Shown one piece after another: positions 36,720-48,400 of a stretch of DNA of 64,000 nucleotides. Location of the stretch: positions 1 through 64,000 of the forward strand of contig CAJNOJ010000445.1 of assembly GCA_905250025.1 (NCBI GenBank), written 5' to 3'. The position numbers were made by a program, and so were the translations under genes. Each line of letters starts with the position of its first letter. The stretch's first letter is position 1. A model generated the notes under the pieces. The model was given only the letters and a program-made list of their open reading frames with translations, was not told the DNA's origin and did no database searches. The stretch comes from Adineta ricciae. Lineage: Eukaryota; Rotifera; Eurotatoria; Adinetida; Adinetidae.

Positions 36720-38308
36720 ATGGCGTCTCAAAGGCAAATGCTTATACTAACATCAAATGAAGATCTTATTCGCCAGTTTGCAGCTAATAAACCTTTAAAT
36801 ACGCATATTATTGATCTGAACAACGATCAGCAAATATCTTCAACTGACAATCCTATCAATCGTGCTCTTCTTGCTAAAATATTTCAGTCTGTTCGTATAT
36901 CGTTTCACCATAAATATATATAATCGCATCTCTTCCTTTTGTGTAGAACTCAAATCAAGATCAACTCTACAAACAAGCACTTGATCAACCGCGACCAAAA
37001 AAACTTAAAACAGCCTCAGTTCGAAAGAAATCTACTGATTTAGTGTGTGTCATATGTGGTGATCGTGCCATTGGATTTAATTATGATGCTGTATCATGTA
37101 ATTCGTGTAAAGAATTCTTTCGTAGAAATGCTCATCATCCTATAGTCTGTGTTCCTTATTTTGCTCATTATGGGGGGATATATGTGTATTGTTTATCGTA
37201 GGAAAATATTCGATGTTTGAAAAGTCGAGGTCAATGCCCTGTTGGATATGAAATGCGACGCAAATGTGCTCGGTGTCGATTAGACAAATGTCTAAGAATG
37301 GGAATGCGAAGAGATTCTATTTTGACTGAAGAACAAAAGCAAGAGAAAAGAAAACAATTAGAAGAAAATCGATGTTTGGCGATCAATAATTCAACACTAC
37401 CAGAAACTTTATCAAATATCGTAGCAAGTGTCGATGATATCGAAGAAGTGAGTTTTACTTTGTACTAATGAATTGTAAAGAATGTTACCATATGATATGT
37501 ATAGTTAATGAAGAATTTCGGTGATAATATGTTGTTTAATGATTCAAACAATATGCTATTGGATATATTGTCCGTTGATGATTGGCTAACAATCGAAACG
37601 GTTCAATCTGCATTTACAGCATATCTTTATTTTCCACATCTTCATTGCTGTGACTATTATGATTTAACAAGCGAAACGTCTGCTATTATTTCTTGGTCAC
37701 AATTTGTTGGTAAGGTGATACTGTGTTACATAAATTTTTTTCGTCAAATTGATGACTTCGAAAATTTACATCCAGATGATCGATTTAATTTAATAAAATA
37801 TAATATATTTTCTCTTTCTTCTATTGGTAAATCTTATAATTATAAATCAACGAATGATTGTTGTGCAAATAATAACTGTGAAGCATCAAGAAAACTACGT
37901 GAGCTGTTCCGATTATGCGGAGCACCAATCACATTATATGAATCATTTGTTAATATAATTAGCTCACTTGTTGATATTACCGATCAAGATCCAATATTCT
38001 TGTCATTACTTTCCGTTATTCTGCTATTTTCACGAGGATTATCCATGAGTGATGACGAATCGATACTCAATGATCCATGTAGAGTTAATCAGGTTCATTT
38101 ACGTTATACAACTATTCTATGGAATTATCTAGTAAATAAACATGGTGAAATAGAAGCACAAAAAGGATTCATTCGTTTGCTTCAAATTATTTTACGATTA
38201 CAATTTATAGTTGAACAATGTCGAGAGACTTTACACAAGCAATTGATTATGTCGAATATATTCGATAAAATTGCACCATTAATGCAAGCTGTTCTTCATA
38301 TATCTTAA
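36720..38308 (+). CDS. Nuclear hormone receptor (copy A)
   Basis: Exons 36720-36890, 36947-37144, 37202-37447 and 37505-38308 join in frame to 472 residues. The DNA-binding domain has the first finger CVICGDRAIGFNYDAVSC..C (C-x2-C-x13-C-x2-C) with the P box CNSCKEFFRR, and the second finger CLKSRGQC..KCARC followed by RLDKCLRMGMRRDSI. The second finger has six residues between its first two Cys where five is usual, and an intron splits the two fingers. A ligand-binding domain fills the last exon (WLTIETVQSAFTAYL..ISWSQFVGKVI..). Intron 1 starts with the weak donor GTTCGT, the same in copy B. It should be a ligand-regulated or orphan transcription factor; the subfamily is not assigned. Confidence 0.85.
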
Positions 38309-40034
38309 GTTTTTTTTTGTTTTCTTTCCAGTTTTTATGCATTTAAAGTGGATCATTCTCCTTATAATTGTATGTAGACTTATCTTGAGGGTAAGCCTGC
38401 GATAAAACAACCACAAAAATTAACTTTTTTCACTAGTATCGGAAAGTAACGCTTGTTGTGCCAACTCACTTAACCGCCGACTGTGGAGGACAGGTCTTTT
38501 CTTCGTGTCGCAATATTGAGCAGAATCGATCTAGCAACTATATATACGAGGAAACTGTTCAAATTTTTCTACTCAAATAGATTCATTAATCCTCAAAAAC
38601 AAGATATAGAATTTTTTTCTAAAATCGATGAGAATAAAATGTATACTTGACTGGGAGCTTATAATACCATAAGTATCTAAAGTCTCAAGATATGAAATTT
38701 AGCAAAACAAAGAAAGATCATTAGAAAGAACCTTCGTACTGTTACTGTCATCCATCCGCACCGTCGTCTGGAACACTTCAGATCATTGTGGCTCCGTTAG
38801 TTCCAGTCGGGATTTTAAAGGGTGTGTGAGGAAATACCTGAGCTGTATATGTGTTGCTTGGTGATTAGAAGAATAGTGAGTGACATTTTCTACGCGTGAT
38901 GTCCTTTTTAGATCAACAGTGACACAGATGTTTCAATTGCTATGTATTGGCTTTCGAATATTAGGCTTCCTATTATGTTTAGTGCTAAGGTGCTAGGAGC
39001 ACTTCTAGTAAATGAAGTAACTTTAAGACCGTGTTCATGTCGATGATAACTGATGGCCCATGTATAATTTTGGTTTTTGTGTCAACGATCGGCACGATTG
39101 ATCGGAAAATACATAATTCCAGTAATCAAGAAGTTTTATTTAGAAAAAGGTCTTTCTTCGAAACGTGTGGCGAGTGCATTTACAAGATCGCCTACATTGG
39201 TCTCGAAGTTTTCTAAATGTTTCACTATCCGACGCTTAAACACATTCAGCAACAAGTAAAACAAACGGTATGAACAAGAAAAGAAATGCAGATAAAGAGA
39301 TTATAGCAAACTCCTTGAGAGTAGTTTTAATAGTTAATCGATTATTTTACACGCTGCAAACAATGTTGTTAAATGACTTTTTAAGTATGGAGTGACAATC
39401 GCATCGTCAGCAATAATTCATTGATAACGGCGAAGGTGTTACATGGTTCAATATTCGATTGTAAATGGCAGAAGGTTGACGACTCATCATGAGAAAAAAG
39501 CCAAACATTTGAATGCGCCCGTCGAAGAAAAAGTAAATAAGAAACAGAGAAAAACAAAATTCACGCATAAATTCTAAATGAAATTTGTTTTGTATGTTTT
39601 GCTTCATCATGAGTGTCAGGAAGAAAATCTTTAGAACTTAAAAGAAGAATGAATCATGAATCTTGGTAAAACACTATAAGAATTTTTAAAAGCAGTCCGC
39701 ATAGAGAACTCATTTTTATATAAGACATTGATTTTTAAGAGTCAGTTCCATTAGAACTAAAATAAAGAATACTTGATAAACAAAGTTCTTATTTGATAAT
39801 TTCTATTAATTTTGAAGTGAGTTTTTATATTTAAGTCGCTCTTAAAAGAATATAAAATGACTTGAATCCTTTTAATGAAAGAAAAATAAGCATAAAAATG
39901 ATGGTGATGAGGTGCCGATTCTGATTCGTGTTTTTCGACGTGCGCAATAGCAATAGCAGGAAAGAGAAAAAAATTCTACTTTCACCTAAATAAAGCACCC
40001 TGTTTTTGATGAGTACAACATAAAAAGTACATTA
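38309..40034. other. Gene-free stretch
   Basis: A 61-codon frame at 39077-39259 has a vaguely helix-turn-helix segment (FYLEKGLSSKRVASAF) but nothing around supports a gene. No other feature is recognised. Confidence 0.45.
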
Positions 40035-41326
40035 ATGTTCTGCTACACACTGATTACATCGATATTTTTCAATATTTTTCTTGTCGATTTAGGTTCGTAT
40101 ATGATTGATGAATACGAAATATTTCTTATACTTATTTTTCAATCATAGTTATTTGTGATGGCCTTTTCTACCTTCAACGAATTCCATCATCCTGTGTTGA
40201 AACTACTGTTAATATAACAACGGATAACACGATCAGTGACAATTGTTTTATTTTTTCATGGCAACAAATCACAAATTTATCAACCAGTTATACAACTTAT
40301 CAAAATCCAAAAACAAATCAAACATTTTATGCACAGATTGCTGCACTAACTGTTTTAGGAAGTATAGATAATTATGATTTAGATTACCATTGTCCACCAA
40401 CAGGTTACAATGGTGTTTCATCTGGATGTTCTACGTCAAATGATACACATTTAGTCGTCTTACATATAAATGCTTTGGATAATAAATTATATTTCATTAA
40501 TGTAATTCTTTCTGGAACACCATTTCCGTCACCATCATCTCTTGTTGACAATCAACCTCCATTTGGTATTGCATGGCATGTTTTCGATGGAGGAATTGTC
40601 ACTCAATCAACAGGCTATTTGAGAATTTGTAAAAAAAATAATAGCACTCGATGTCCCAATGTGAACGGCAGCACACACGCATTACCGTATCCATTAACAA
40701 GTAATACTGGTTATGGAATATTTGGGATAAAAAAATATGGATTTGTTACAAATTCAGTATGGATTGCCGACGACGTAAATCAAATACTTATTACTAGTGC
40801 AGGCACTACATATTTTTATTTTAATGCTACTGGTTTTTTCGTTTATGATTATAAATCAAATACATGTACATGGTCACCATCATGCAATTATCAATGCGAA
40901 CTTTATAATTATAATTCTCGATTTTTGGATTATGCTGGTGAATGGATTATTACACAGAAATGGGGCGTTGAAAGCATAAAACCTGTTGTTGCACAAGCGT
41001 GGATTGGAAATGCTATTGATGCGGCTGGTGTTTTTCCTATTATCATGTATGTTGACAACGCAACTGTTCATTATATTGGTTTAGATAAACTCGATCCTAA
41101 CCCAGCTCCGAATATAGGTGCTACATATTGGTATCTTGCACATGATGATACAATTACTGGTGATAGTGTTTTAAATTTTCATCCAAGTGTTGCTGATGTT
41201 GGTTGTGTCAAGCAACTAAGTGAATGGACTGGACCAATCAATGGTTGTGAAATAATTATGAGACTCAACAATATTCGAAAGATGCTTCCTCTTACCTTTA
41301 TATTTCTATACCTATTTGCCTTCTAA
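40035..41326 (+). CDS. Secreted, possibly GPI-anchored protein of unknown family
   Basis: Exon 1 (40035-40092) encodes a signal peptide (MFCYTLITSIFFNIFLVDLV) and joins across a 56-bp intron to exon 2 (40149-41326). The mature part of about 380 residues has roughly a dozen cysteines (CDG, SSCVE, NCF, HCPP, GCST, RICKK, RCPN, CTWSPSCNYQCE, GCVK, GCE), several N-glycosylation sequons and many aromatic residues. The C-terminus is a short hydrophobic tail (MLPLTFIFLYLFAF) with no charged end, as in GPI-anchored precursors. I do not recognise the family. Confidence 0.7.
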
Positions 41327-42499
41327 AATGAACCACATATGACTCATGCGCCTAAAATCTATATACGTAAAATCTCTAATATAACGCCAAGATTTTCTCT
41401 TTTTTTCTCTTAAATATTCAATAAAAATGATTCACAAGAGATGACTAACAAAAGTACAGAATAGGTCAATTCAAGTACATAAACATCTCTGTTGCTTATT
41501 ATTCATCACCAATTTTCGTTTCTCTCGTCACGTAACATAAAAGCAACAGTGAATGTGTTGAATAAACAATCAAATTGTCAGATAGAATTAGAAAAGAATT
41601 TCATTACTATAAGCAACAATTACATGTCTCCATCATCATCTTAGTTTGATCGAAAGAAGCTTCTCCTTATTTTTTCTTAAAAGAAATTACTTTTAGCCAT
41701 ATAATGAAAAGGGAAACCTTAATGCAAGCATTCTGTAAGAATATTTCCATATTGAACGAACGAGCTGATGTTTGACTATTTATGACTTTGGCAAGAATTA
41801 TAGCATTATTTTTTATTCTGTTCGTCTATAATTACTTGTTAAGAACGTGTTCAATGTAAGTTAGTATGCTTTTCACCATTGAAAGTGAAAGCTAGAAAAA
41901 CCGTATAATTCCTTTTATATTATTTTTTTCTTTACGTAATAGAGAATGTTAATAACATTCTCAGAATGATATGCGGCTCGCTTCTTCTTGATTTGAGCCA
42001 GGCTCAGTAGTCTGTAGAATTATTTTCATGACCGGTTCTAATTAATTGGAGCTATTAGTATGAATGCATTTGATCATCAACAGGTATGAATTAATAAAGT
42101 TTTAGTCATGTTTACCGTCGAATTAACAACAGAAAATACGAATATATCTATAATCAATCAAATTAAAACTCGTTTAATTATATAAGTCAAAAAATGTATT
42201 CTCTGCTTAGCTGACTTTAAAATACTTACAACATCTCTCCTCTTATGGTTATGAAAGTCGATTTAGTTAATAGAGTAAACCTACATCAGCTGTGAAACAT
42301 CAATCATGACATGGAACTATATTCGAGAGATCTTTGATTTATCATCTATTTTCAACTTAATTTGTTACGAGCTTATTTTCTTGTAATAAAGAAACAATAG
42401 AACAGAGGATACTTCGAATGCAGATGATAATAAAGAGAGCTTTTATACTAATATTATCTTCCGTACTTTAATATAGTATGTTTCTTCCTTTGTCGCCAT
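41327..42499. other. Gene-free stretch
   Basis: No open frame, repeat or RNA gene that I can support. Confidence 0.5.
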
Positions 42500-42965
42500 A
42501 GGCGGCGCGCCTGATAGGCGAAGGGAAGCAATTGCTTCTGTCTATATCGTCATCTTTCGATAGTTATTATGATAGCATAATACCATAATACCAATGGTCA
42601 GCAAATTTCAAGCAATTCTCACTACTTATTTTTTTTCGACCTTTTATTATTGTGTTGTTTCATTTGAAATCATTCGATTTGATAAATGTCTGATAAAAGT
42701 AAAATCTCATATTATTTTGCAAGAAAATCAGAAATCCCATTGCAACAATTATGTGATATTATGATGAAGCAACTGTTAATACAGATATTATCAATATAAA
42801 CGAATTCGACAGAAGCTTGCATTATTGATGTTGATGATCGAAATGAAACGTGTGGAAGTTCTGCCATTGAATATTCTTTAACAACATCAACAACTAATAA
42901 TTATGAATCATTAGTTAATTTAAAAGCGGATTCATATAAAAGAGATCCTGGTCGAGGTCCATTAA
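42500..42965 (+). pseudogene. TTF-type hAT transposon remnant (5' end)
   Basis: It begins with the GC-rich end GGCGGCGCGCC..GGCGAAGGGAAGCAATTGC also seen at 10111. Then MSDKSKISYYFARKSEIPLQ and later SYKRDPGRGPLI fit the N-terminus and the DPGKRPPI motif that precedes the zinc finger in TTF-type hAT transposases. A stop interrupts the frame and the sequence breaks off into a dispersed repeat at about 42966. The assignment is tentative. Confidence 0.45.
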
Positions 42966-42967
42966 TA

Positions 42968-43080
42968 CACGAGTTGTGTAATTCGACTTTTATTATAAGC
43001 CGACCTCTCACAAACTAATATCTACGTATATCAGCCTTAAAGTAAACGAATGGATAGAAATAGGAATAGATTCAGCTTGA
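42968..43080 (+). repeat. Dispersed repeat copy 3
   Basis: GAGTTGTGTAATTCGAC, TTTTATTATAAGCCGACC, CAAACTAATATC and AAATAGGAATAGATTCAG follow in the family order. Copy 4 lies opposite it on the minus strand. Confidence 0.65.
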
Positions 43081-43149
43081 GGTAGATATACGATCTCAGA
43101 CTCATTGTATATGCCTGTCAACACACACACCCCGGCATCCACCCCTCTT

Positions 43150-43268
43150 TTCACATTCTTCTCTATTTGTTTTCTATAAGACTGATATAGATATCTATTT
43201 ATGTTCGAATTGATATTAGTCTGTGGGAGATCGATTTATAATGTAAATCGAATTAGTCAACTCATGAC
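43150..43268 (-). repeat. Dispersed repeat copy 4, inverted to copy 3
   Basis: On the minus strand it reads GTCATGAGTTGACTAATTCG, ATTTACATTATAAATCGATC, AGACTAATATCAATTCGAAC and ATAAATAGATATC, close to copy 2. Copies 3 and 4 point toward a short CA/CCCC-rich centre at 43119-43150. Confidence 0.65.
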
Positions 43269-43503
43269 ATTTTGGGAAGCATTTTTATAAATATAGATGG
43301 AGCTCATCAAGTTCTACTAGGAACGAATAAAGCTCGAGTTGAAATACAATTGTGTGCGAATCCGTACTCCAGATATTCCACACCTCAACTTCGCCTTTCC
43401 CCTCTCATGCTATTCCATATATCATATCGTTCATCCTCATCTTCGTGTCATTATCATTCAAACGGTTAATTAGTCTGATAGTTAGTTACAAAATTTACAA
43501 TTA

Positions 43504-44440
43504 ATGAGCAATCCGAAAAAAAGTCTGCCTGTAACAACGACAAGATCAGTCTTAGGTAAATAGTACATACCATTAGATAGGAGTATTTACACAGACAACA
43601 TAGAATTTTGCATGCTTCCTCTCAAAGTAAATAGTACTTTTTTCTTTTCTAACCTATATAAGACTACTTAAATGAATATAAAACAGTGCACACGCGGAAT
43701 ATTTTATTCGTAGCATCAAATATATAGTTGAACCATATTTTTTGTAGTGATTATTGTTGCATCAGCAAATTCAGAAAGTAGTATCAATCCTTATTTAAAG
43801 GCAAGTAATCAGTCAAGTGAGTTGAAATAAATTTATTTGAATTATATGTAAATATTTTCATCTATATAGAATGGTCTGAAACTGGTGAGTTTCGTTATAG
43901 ACGATGTATCCATGCAGTGTCCTTATTGGAAAACGGAAATGTTATAGTCACCGGTGCAGGTTCTGGATATTATTTGCATACCACAGAATTGTTTCACTCA
44001 TCCACACGCAATTGGACAAATGGTGCTATGTCGAATGATGGACGTTATACGCACACACAGCAGTAACATTACAGAATGGAAAAGTTTTAGTTATAGGTGG
44101 ACTAAATGATGATTTTGCCTATTCAAACACCGCTGAATTATATGATCCAATGACAGGAACATGGAAATTCGTTGCTAGTATGCCGAGTCCAGCGCGTCTT
44201 CATGCAATTGTTTAATTAAAAAACGGCAAATTATTAGTCACTGGTGGATTTAATGAAAATCCAGGTGCTTTTGATCTATCAACAGAAACTTGGACAACCA
44301 CTAGTAGTATGTATCATATTCGATGGGATCACAGAGTAGTTACGTTGCCAAATGAAAGCATATTAGTCGTCAGGAATTCCAGATGATCGAGCAGTACCAA
44401 TAGTGCTGAATTATATAATTCATCAGTAAAAAGTTTCTAA
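43504..44440 (+). pseudogene. Kelch-repeat protein, broken
   Basis: Exons 43504-43555, 43748-43816 and 43870 onward join in frame. Kelch units follow: LLENGNVIVTGAGSGYYLHT, then, after a frame change near 44060, LQNGKVLVIGGLND..AELYDPMTGTW and LKNGKLLVTGGFNEN..FDLSTETW. A stop near 44213 lies just before LKNGKLL, and a further frame problem follows near 44380. Kelch units fold as a beta-propeller. A sequencing error could explain one break, but not all three. Confidence 0.7.
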
Positions 44441-44854
44441 AATAATTTCTACGTTAATTTGTTCACTTGAATACGATCTTTCTCGAAACCATATAGACTG
44501 GTACAATGAACGACAGACTTTAGATTCGAGTTCCTACACTCTGAAAATCCTGCAATCTGATTGGTTTATAGAAACAAAGGAACTTTTAGCATTTCAGCGA
44601 CTGAATTTACAACGATATTAGTTGTTCTTTTTCAGTAGTCGTAAACTAACATAGAAAAATAGATTGACTACAATAGATAGAGCAAAGAATCATGAAGGTG
44701 ATGATGTACAGAAGATTCTCATCCACAACTGTCCTCAATAGTAAAATACTTCAAAAATCGTATTCAGATTTTATTATCAATTTAAACAAAAACTACAACT
44801 AGAATAGAGTCGTCACTTATACCAGATGTTGGGGATAAGCTTTCCTTCGTCTTA

Positions 44855-45741
44855 TTAATCAATTTGAAATGAACCTTTGACCGTGTCATAAACCTGGCTA
44901 TGAGGATGCTGTGAATTACATTCTCCATTACAAATCATAACTGTAACATTGTAAACACCAGGAAGCCATTCTTCACAAGGATCTATTATTAAAAAACGGA
45001 CATTCACTTTCTAAAAATGCAAATAGGTGACGAATTTCTTTCTTACTAATGTCGGATTCACAATCTGGATCAGGAGTCGTATCAATAGCAAAACGTTCAG
45101 CATATAAACCTGGTTTTTTTTCTTCCATTAACAAGAACGACGAAATCTTGAGATCATCAACTGGTTTAACAGTGTACAGTAATTGACCTGTACCAGTTCC
45201 ATTGACCGATTGAAAGGTTACATCAAAAACAAATTTAGTAGAAGCTGTCGCATGCGGTGGTGAAATGACAAATGCTTTGATTTTCGCGTCACCATGATCA
45301 TTAACTAAAGTAATGAAACTTATTTCTTTTGATTCTATACAAAGAAAGTGGTTCGTTTTTACTTGGACAAATTGTTAATAATTCACAGAAATAAATTGGA
45401 TCAAGATCGACCTTTGTTGCTATGCGAATGAATTCGTTTATTCCAACAATATCGCAACCAATTGAACAAATAGCTTCTAAATACGGCGATTGGGATTTTT
45501 GTGTAACATATTGACATAAGTCATCGCATGTTGTTGCAATACCCAGTTCCATAATTCCATCAATGACAAAATAGATCAACATATCGAATGTGCTGACACA
45601 TGTAGAACACAAATCAGCACTCTTGACATTTTGCGTCGCAGATGGCATGATACGACTGATTGAACTTGATAACATACCAGATTGACGCGCGACTGCGCTT
45701 CCACAAATGAATAGAATAATCAAAGAAAGAATCTTATACAT
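44855..45741 (-). CDS. Secreted saposin-B domain protein
   Basis: Exons 45741-45363, 45304-45047 and 44982-44855 (introns 58 and 64 bp) join in frame. The N-terminus is a signal peptide (MYKILSLIILFICGSAVA). Residues 43-126 form a saposin-B-like unit with Cys pattern DLCSTCVSTF..CDDLCQYV..ICSIGCDIV..YFCELLTICP. The C-terminal part (NDHGDAKIKAFVISPP..YTVKPVDDLK..CNGECNSQHPHS) is probably a beta-rich domain. Saposin domains bind or perturb lipids, so a lysosomal or secreted lipid-binding role is plausible. The C-terminal domain is not recognised. Confidence 0.75.
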
Positions 45742-46763
45742 GGCTTCCTGCAGAAAACAGATAATTAAAAGGACATTGATGTTCTACGTTGAGAATAAAT
45801 ACAATGTGCATGAGAATGAGAAAATCTGTTCCGAATGTTGATTCATATAAGATCGAATAGAACTTTGCTCTTCGAGGTAGTCTATTTCATGTGAAAGATA
45901 ACATATGCGCAGTTTGTTATGATTCTATTATTGTTTTTATTCGTTCTCTACATGAAAGTACGGAAAATAGGAACAATGATTTGTGCGAGAAGAGCATAAA
46001 AATCAAAGAGAGTAATTTCTCCAAAAATGACCTTTAGAGGACCGCTCATTTAAGACGTTTAATCTACTATCTAGTTTCATTATTAATCTTAAATTCGAAG
46101 ATCAGTGTAAATCAATGCAGATCGAGTTATAAGTACCAAATGCAATCGAACACATTTACATGACATATGAGAATACATTGACAGTCTTTTCTCTCTGTCC
46201 TTGCAGTTAATATTGCAAGCCAACACCTGACATCCAGCCCACAAGCAAAGTAGTTTGTAATGACTCTATGAACGAAGTGTAATGGTTTGTCGTATTCTAT
46301 TTCGATTAAATTAGCACAGAAATAGAGCTTGTATACGCATCAGACAGTAGCAGTTTACGTTTATAAGTTTAAATCGAGACATCTATGACATTTCTATGAA
46401 AAACCTGATCAAAATTTTTCAGTGCAGAACACATTTGTGAATACATTCTAGTCTTGTCCGAACAAAACCCGCCACAATAAGAAAGGAAGGAATCCAATAA
46501 CTTCGCATGATAACTTAATGTAATCAGATATTTATGTCATCATGTAAATAGAATGTAAGTTAAGTCTAAAACTTGCCTTTCTTTGTTCATTTTTACATGA
46601 TGACTAGATTTATAGAAGACATAAAGTTAATCTCACCAATGACCTTGTCAAATCTATCATTTTCTATTTGCAAAAACGAATTATCCAAAAAAACAAATGT
46701 CACTATCTTGAGATGCAAATCTGATCACTCTACTGAACAATATTTCGAATCAATCTAATCGTT
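45742..46763. other. Gene-free stretch
   Basis: Intergenic DNA between the saposin gene and a 7TM remnant. Nothing recognised. Confidence 0.5.
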
Positions 46764-47144
46764 ATGTTTCAATTTTTATTCCTTATTTTTGGCGTTCTAG
46801 GTAATATTTTCAATATATTTGTTCTCTCACAAAAACGATTTCTACTGATCGTCGAGAAAAATGTACAGCGTGATATCGTGGTCGTCATCATCATTCTTTC
46901 AATGATTATTGAAACATAACAACTCTATTGCTACAAAGCAAATCTGTCCTTTGCGCTAGTTACGATCTTATTTTCATTAGTACTGATGTTCATGTTCTGT
47001 TTTATGATCATTATAAATGTGCGTCACGCGCAAGTTTATCTACAAACAGTCAATGTAACATCAACCACCGCACAGCGCAATCTACAAAGAAAAACAGATT
47101 GTCAATTTCGGATCATGCTTTCTAGTCCATTTTCCATTTGTTAA
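46764..47144 (+). pseudogene. 7TM receptor (GPCR) remnant, TM1 and TM5 parts
   Basis: FLFLIFGVLGNIFNIFVLS matches TM1 of rhodopsin-like receptors with its GN motif. A stop (ET followed by TAA) and a loss of the middle follow. Then ALVTILFSLVLMFMFCFMII with NVRHAQVYLQ resembles TM5 and the start of the third cytoplasmic loop as in bdelloid expanded peptide-receptor-like GPCRs. Most of the receptor is missing. Confidence 0.55.
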
Positions 47145-47366
47145 CTCAAAATTATACACAACAATAACTAGTTAGGAATTCACTTCAATCACAATCATAA
47201 AATGTTATCGAAAGTTTTGTCCTTATAATCTGTTTCTGATGTTGACAAACGCATCGCTCTCGAGAATTTTGACTCAGACACATATGATCAAATATTCATT
47301 TAAATCTGCTCACAATAGTGCCAAATAATCCTATTATTTTATTTTAATAAAAATATGCAATTAACT

Positions 47367-48038
47367 TCATACACTATGAATACATCTAGTATAGATCCCG
47401 CATTGAAAGATCATTTTCCATTCATCTTTATTCTTTATATTTTGTGCATGAATGTCTGTTGAATGAATAACCTTCAGTTGTCCTTGCCTATTTTGAACGA
47501 TGAAATCATAATAACCTTGAAGATCAAATCCAAGTTTCTTCATAGCGCGAGTCCCCTCGTCAGTGGCACACAAACTTGAAAATCCAATACATTTCTTATT
47601 TTTCGAGTTTAACATATCAACAGAACACTGTAAATCTGACCAAAATCTGTCTCTGAAATTCGTTAAACAAAGTTTATTCCATAATTCGAATTTCTTTATA
47701 TGCCAAATATGTATTCCGTATTCATTTTCTTCGTCAGCTAAAGAACAATTTTGTTCCAATAGCATGTCACCTGTAATCTCGTGCTCATTGAGATCTCCTG
47801 TGATTAACCTCTTCCAGAAAGTTGCTTTCATTGGAAAAGATATCGATATTCCGATGGTTGTTTCTGAACGAGATTCATTGCTTATATAATAATTAATAAA
47901 ATTGCTTGAATTCGTGTCATACCAATTTTGTAATGTTCGTAATGTCAAACTGGAAGGATATAGAGAAGCGTCCGATTGAAGAATGCTTTCCAAATCCAAT
48001 CTGGCTATTGGTTTTGAATAAATTTTAGTTGTTATCAT
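47367..48038 (-). CDS. Probable GNAT-type acetyltransferase
   Basis: A single open frame of about 223 residues from the ATG at 48038. In-frame sequence upstream (to 48080) looks like the end of an intron (TTTTTTCTAG), so an upstream exon is possible. The C-terminal part CIGFSSLCATDEGTRAMKKL followed by GFDLQGYYDFIV resembles the end of a GNAT fold (the alpha helix and LGF strand). The rest (IGISISFPMKATFWKRLITG, EYGIHIWHIKKFELW) is typical of bacterial-type GNATs that act on small substrates. Lack of introns and a bacterial look suggest horizontal origin. The substrate is unknown. Confidence 0.45.
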   Translation of the reverse strand: MITTKIYSKPIARLDLESILQSDASLYPSSLTLRTLQNWYDTNSSNFINYYISNESRSETTIGISISFPMKATFWKRLITGDLNEHEITGDMLLEQNCSLADEENEYGIHIWHIKKFELWNKLCLTNFRDRFWSDLQCSVDMLNSKNKKCIGFSSLCATDEGTRAMKKLGFDLQGYYDFIVQNRQGQLKVIHSTDIHAQNIKNKDEWKMIFQCGIYTRCIHSV

Positions 48039-48400
48039 CGGAAAGTTTTGTACCGCGCAGCTAGAAAAAAGAATAATCACACTCCCGTGTAAAACACATG
48101 CTTATATGTTCGTTGGCGAAAGAGAACGAAAATATTATATGACAGAAAATTACAATGACGACAAGATAAGCAGCAACAGGACAAAGTATCGGAATGAAGT
48201 GCAAAGTACGAACAAAACGATGAGGACAAAGATCTCGAATGCGGTGGTAACGAATTCAATTTCTAACATTTTATCAGTGTCTCGGAATCACATTATTCTC
48301 CCTCGTATTTATACGATTCTCTGTTCCAATTTGTTTCCAAGTCTTTATTCGTGAATAAAAATCGAAAAACGTACATAAATTTCGTTGAAATCGGTTTTCG

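Larger units (their letters stand above)
30922..37178 (+). repeat. Segmental duplication, copy A
   Basis: This block recurs in the same orientation at 57225-64000. It holds most of the filament gene, a LINE fragment, a dispersed repeat, an NHL gene, two tRNA-Pro genes and the first two exons of a nuclear receptor. The first filament exon differs at 19 of 236 residues between copies by my count. The intervals differ by indels, most clearly extra sequence at 62213-62990 in copy B. Confidence 0.95.

Noticed and set aside
39077-39259. Possible helix-turn-helix transposase fragment
   Set aside because: The resemblance is limited to one short helix-like segment, too weak to call.
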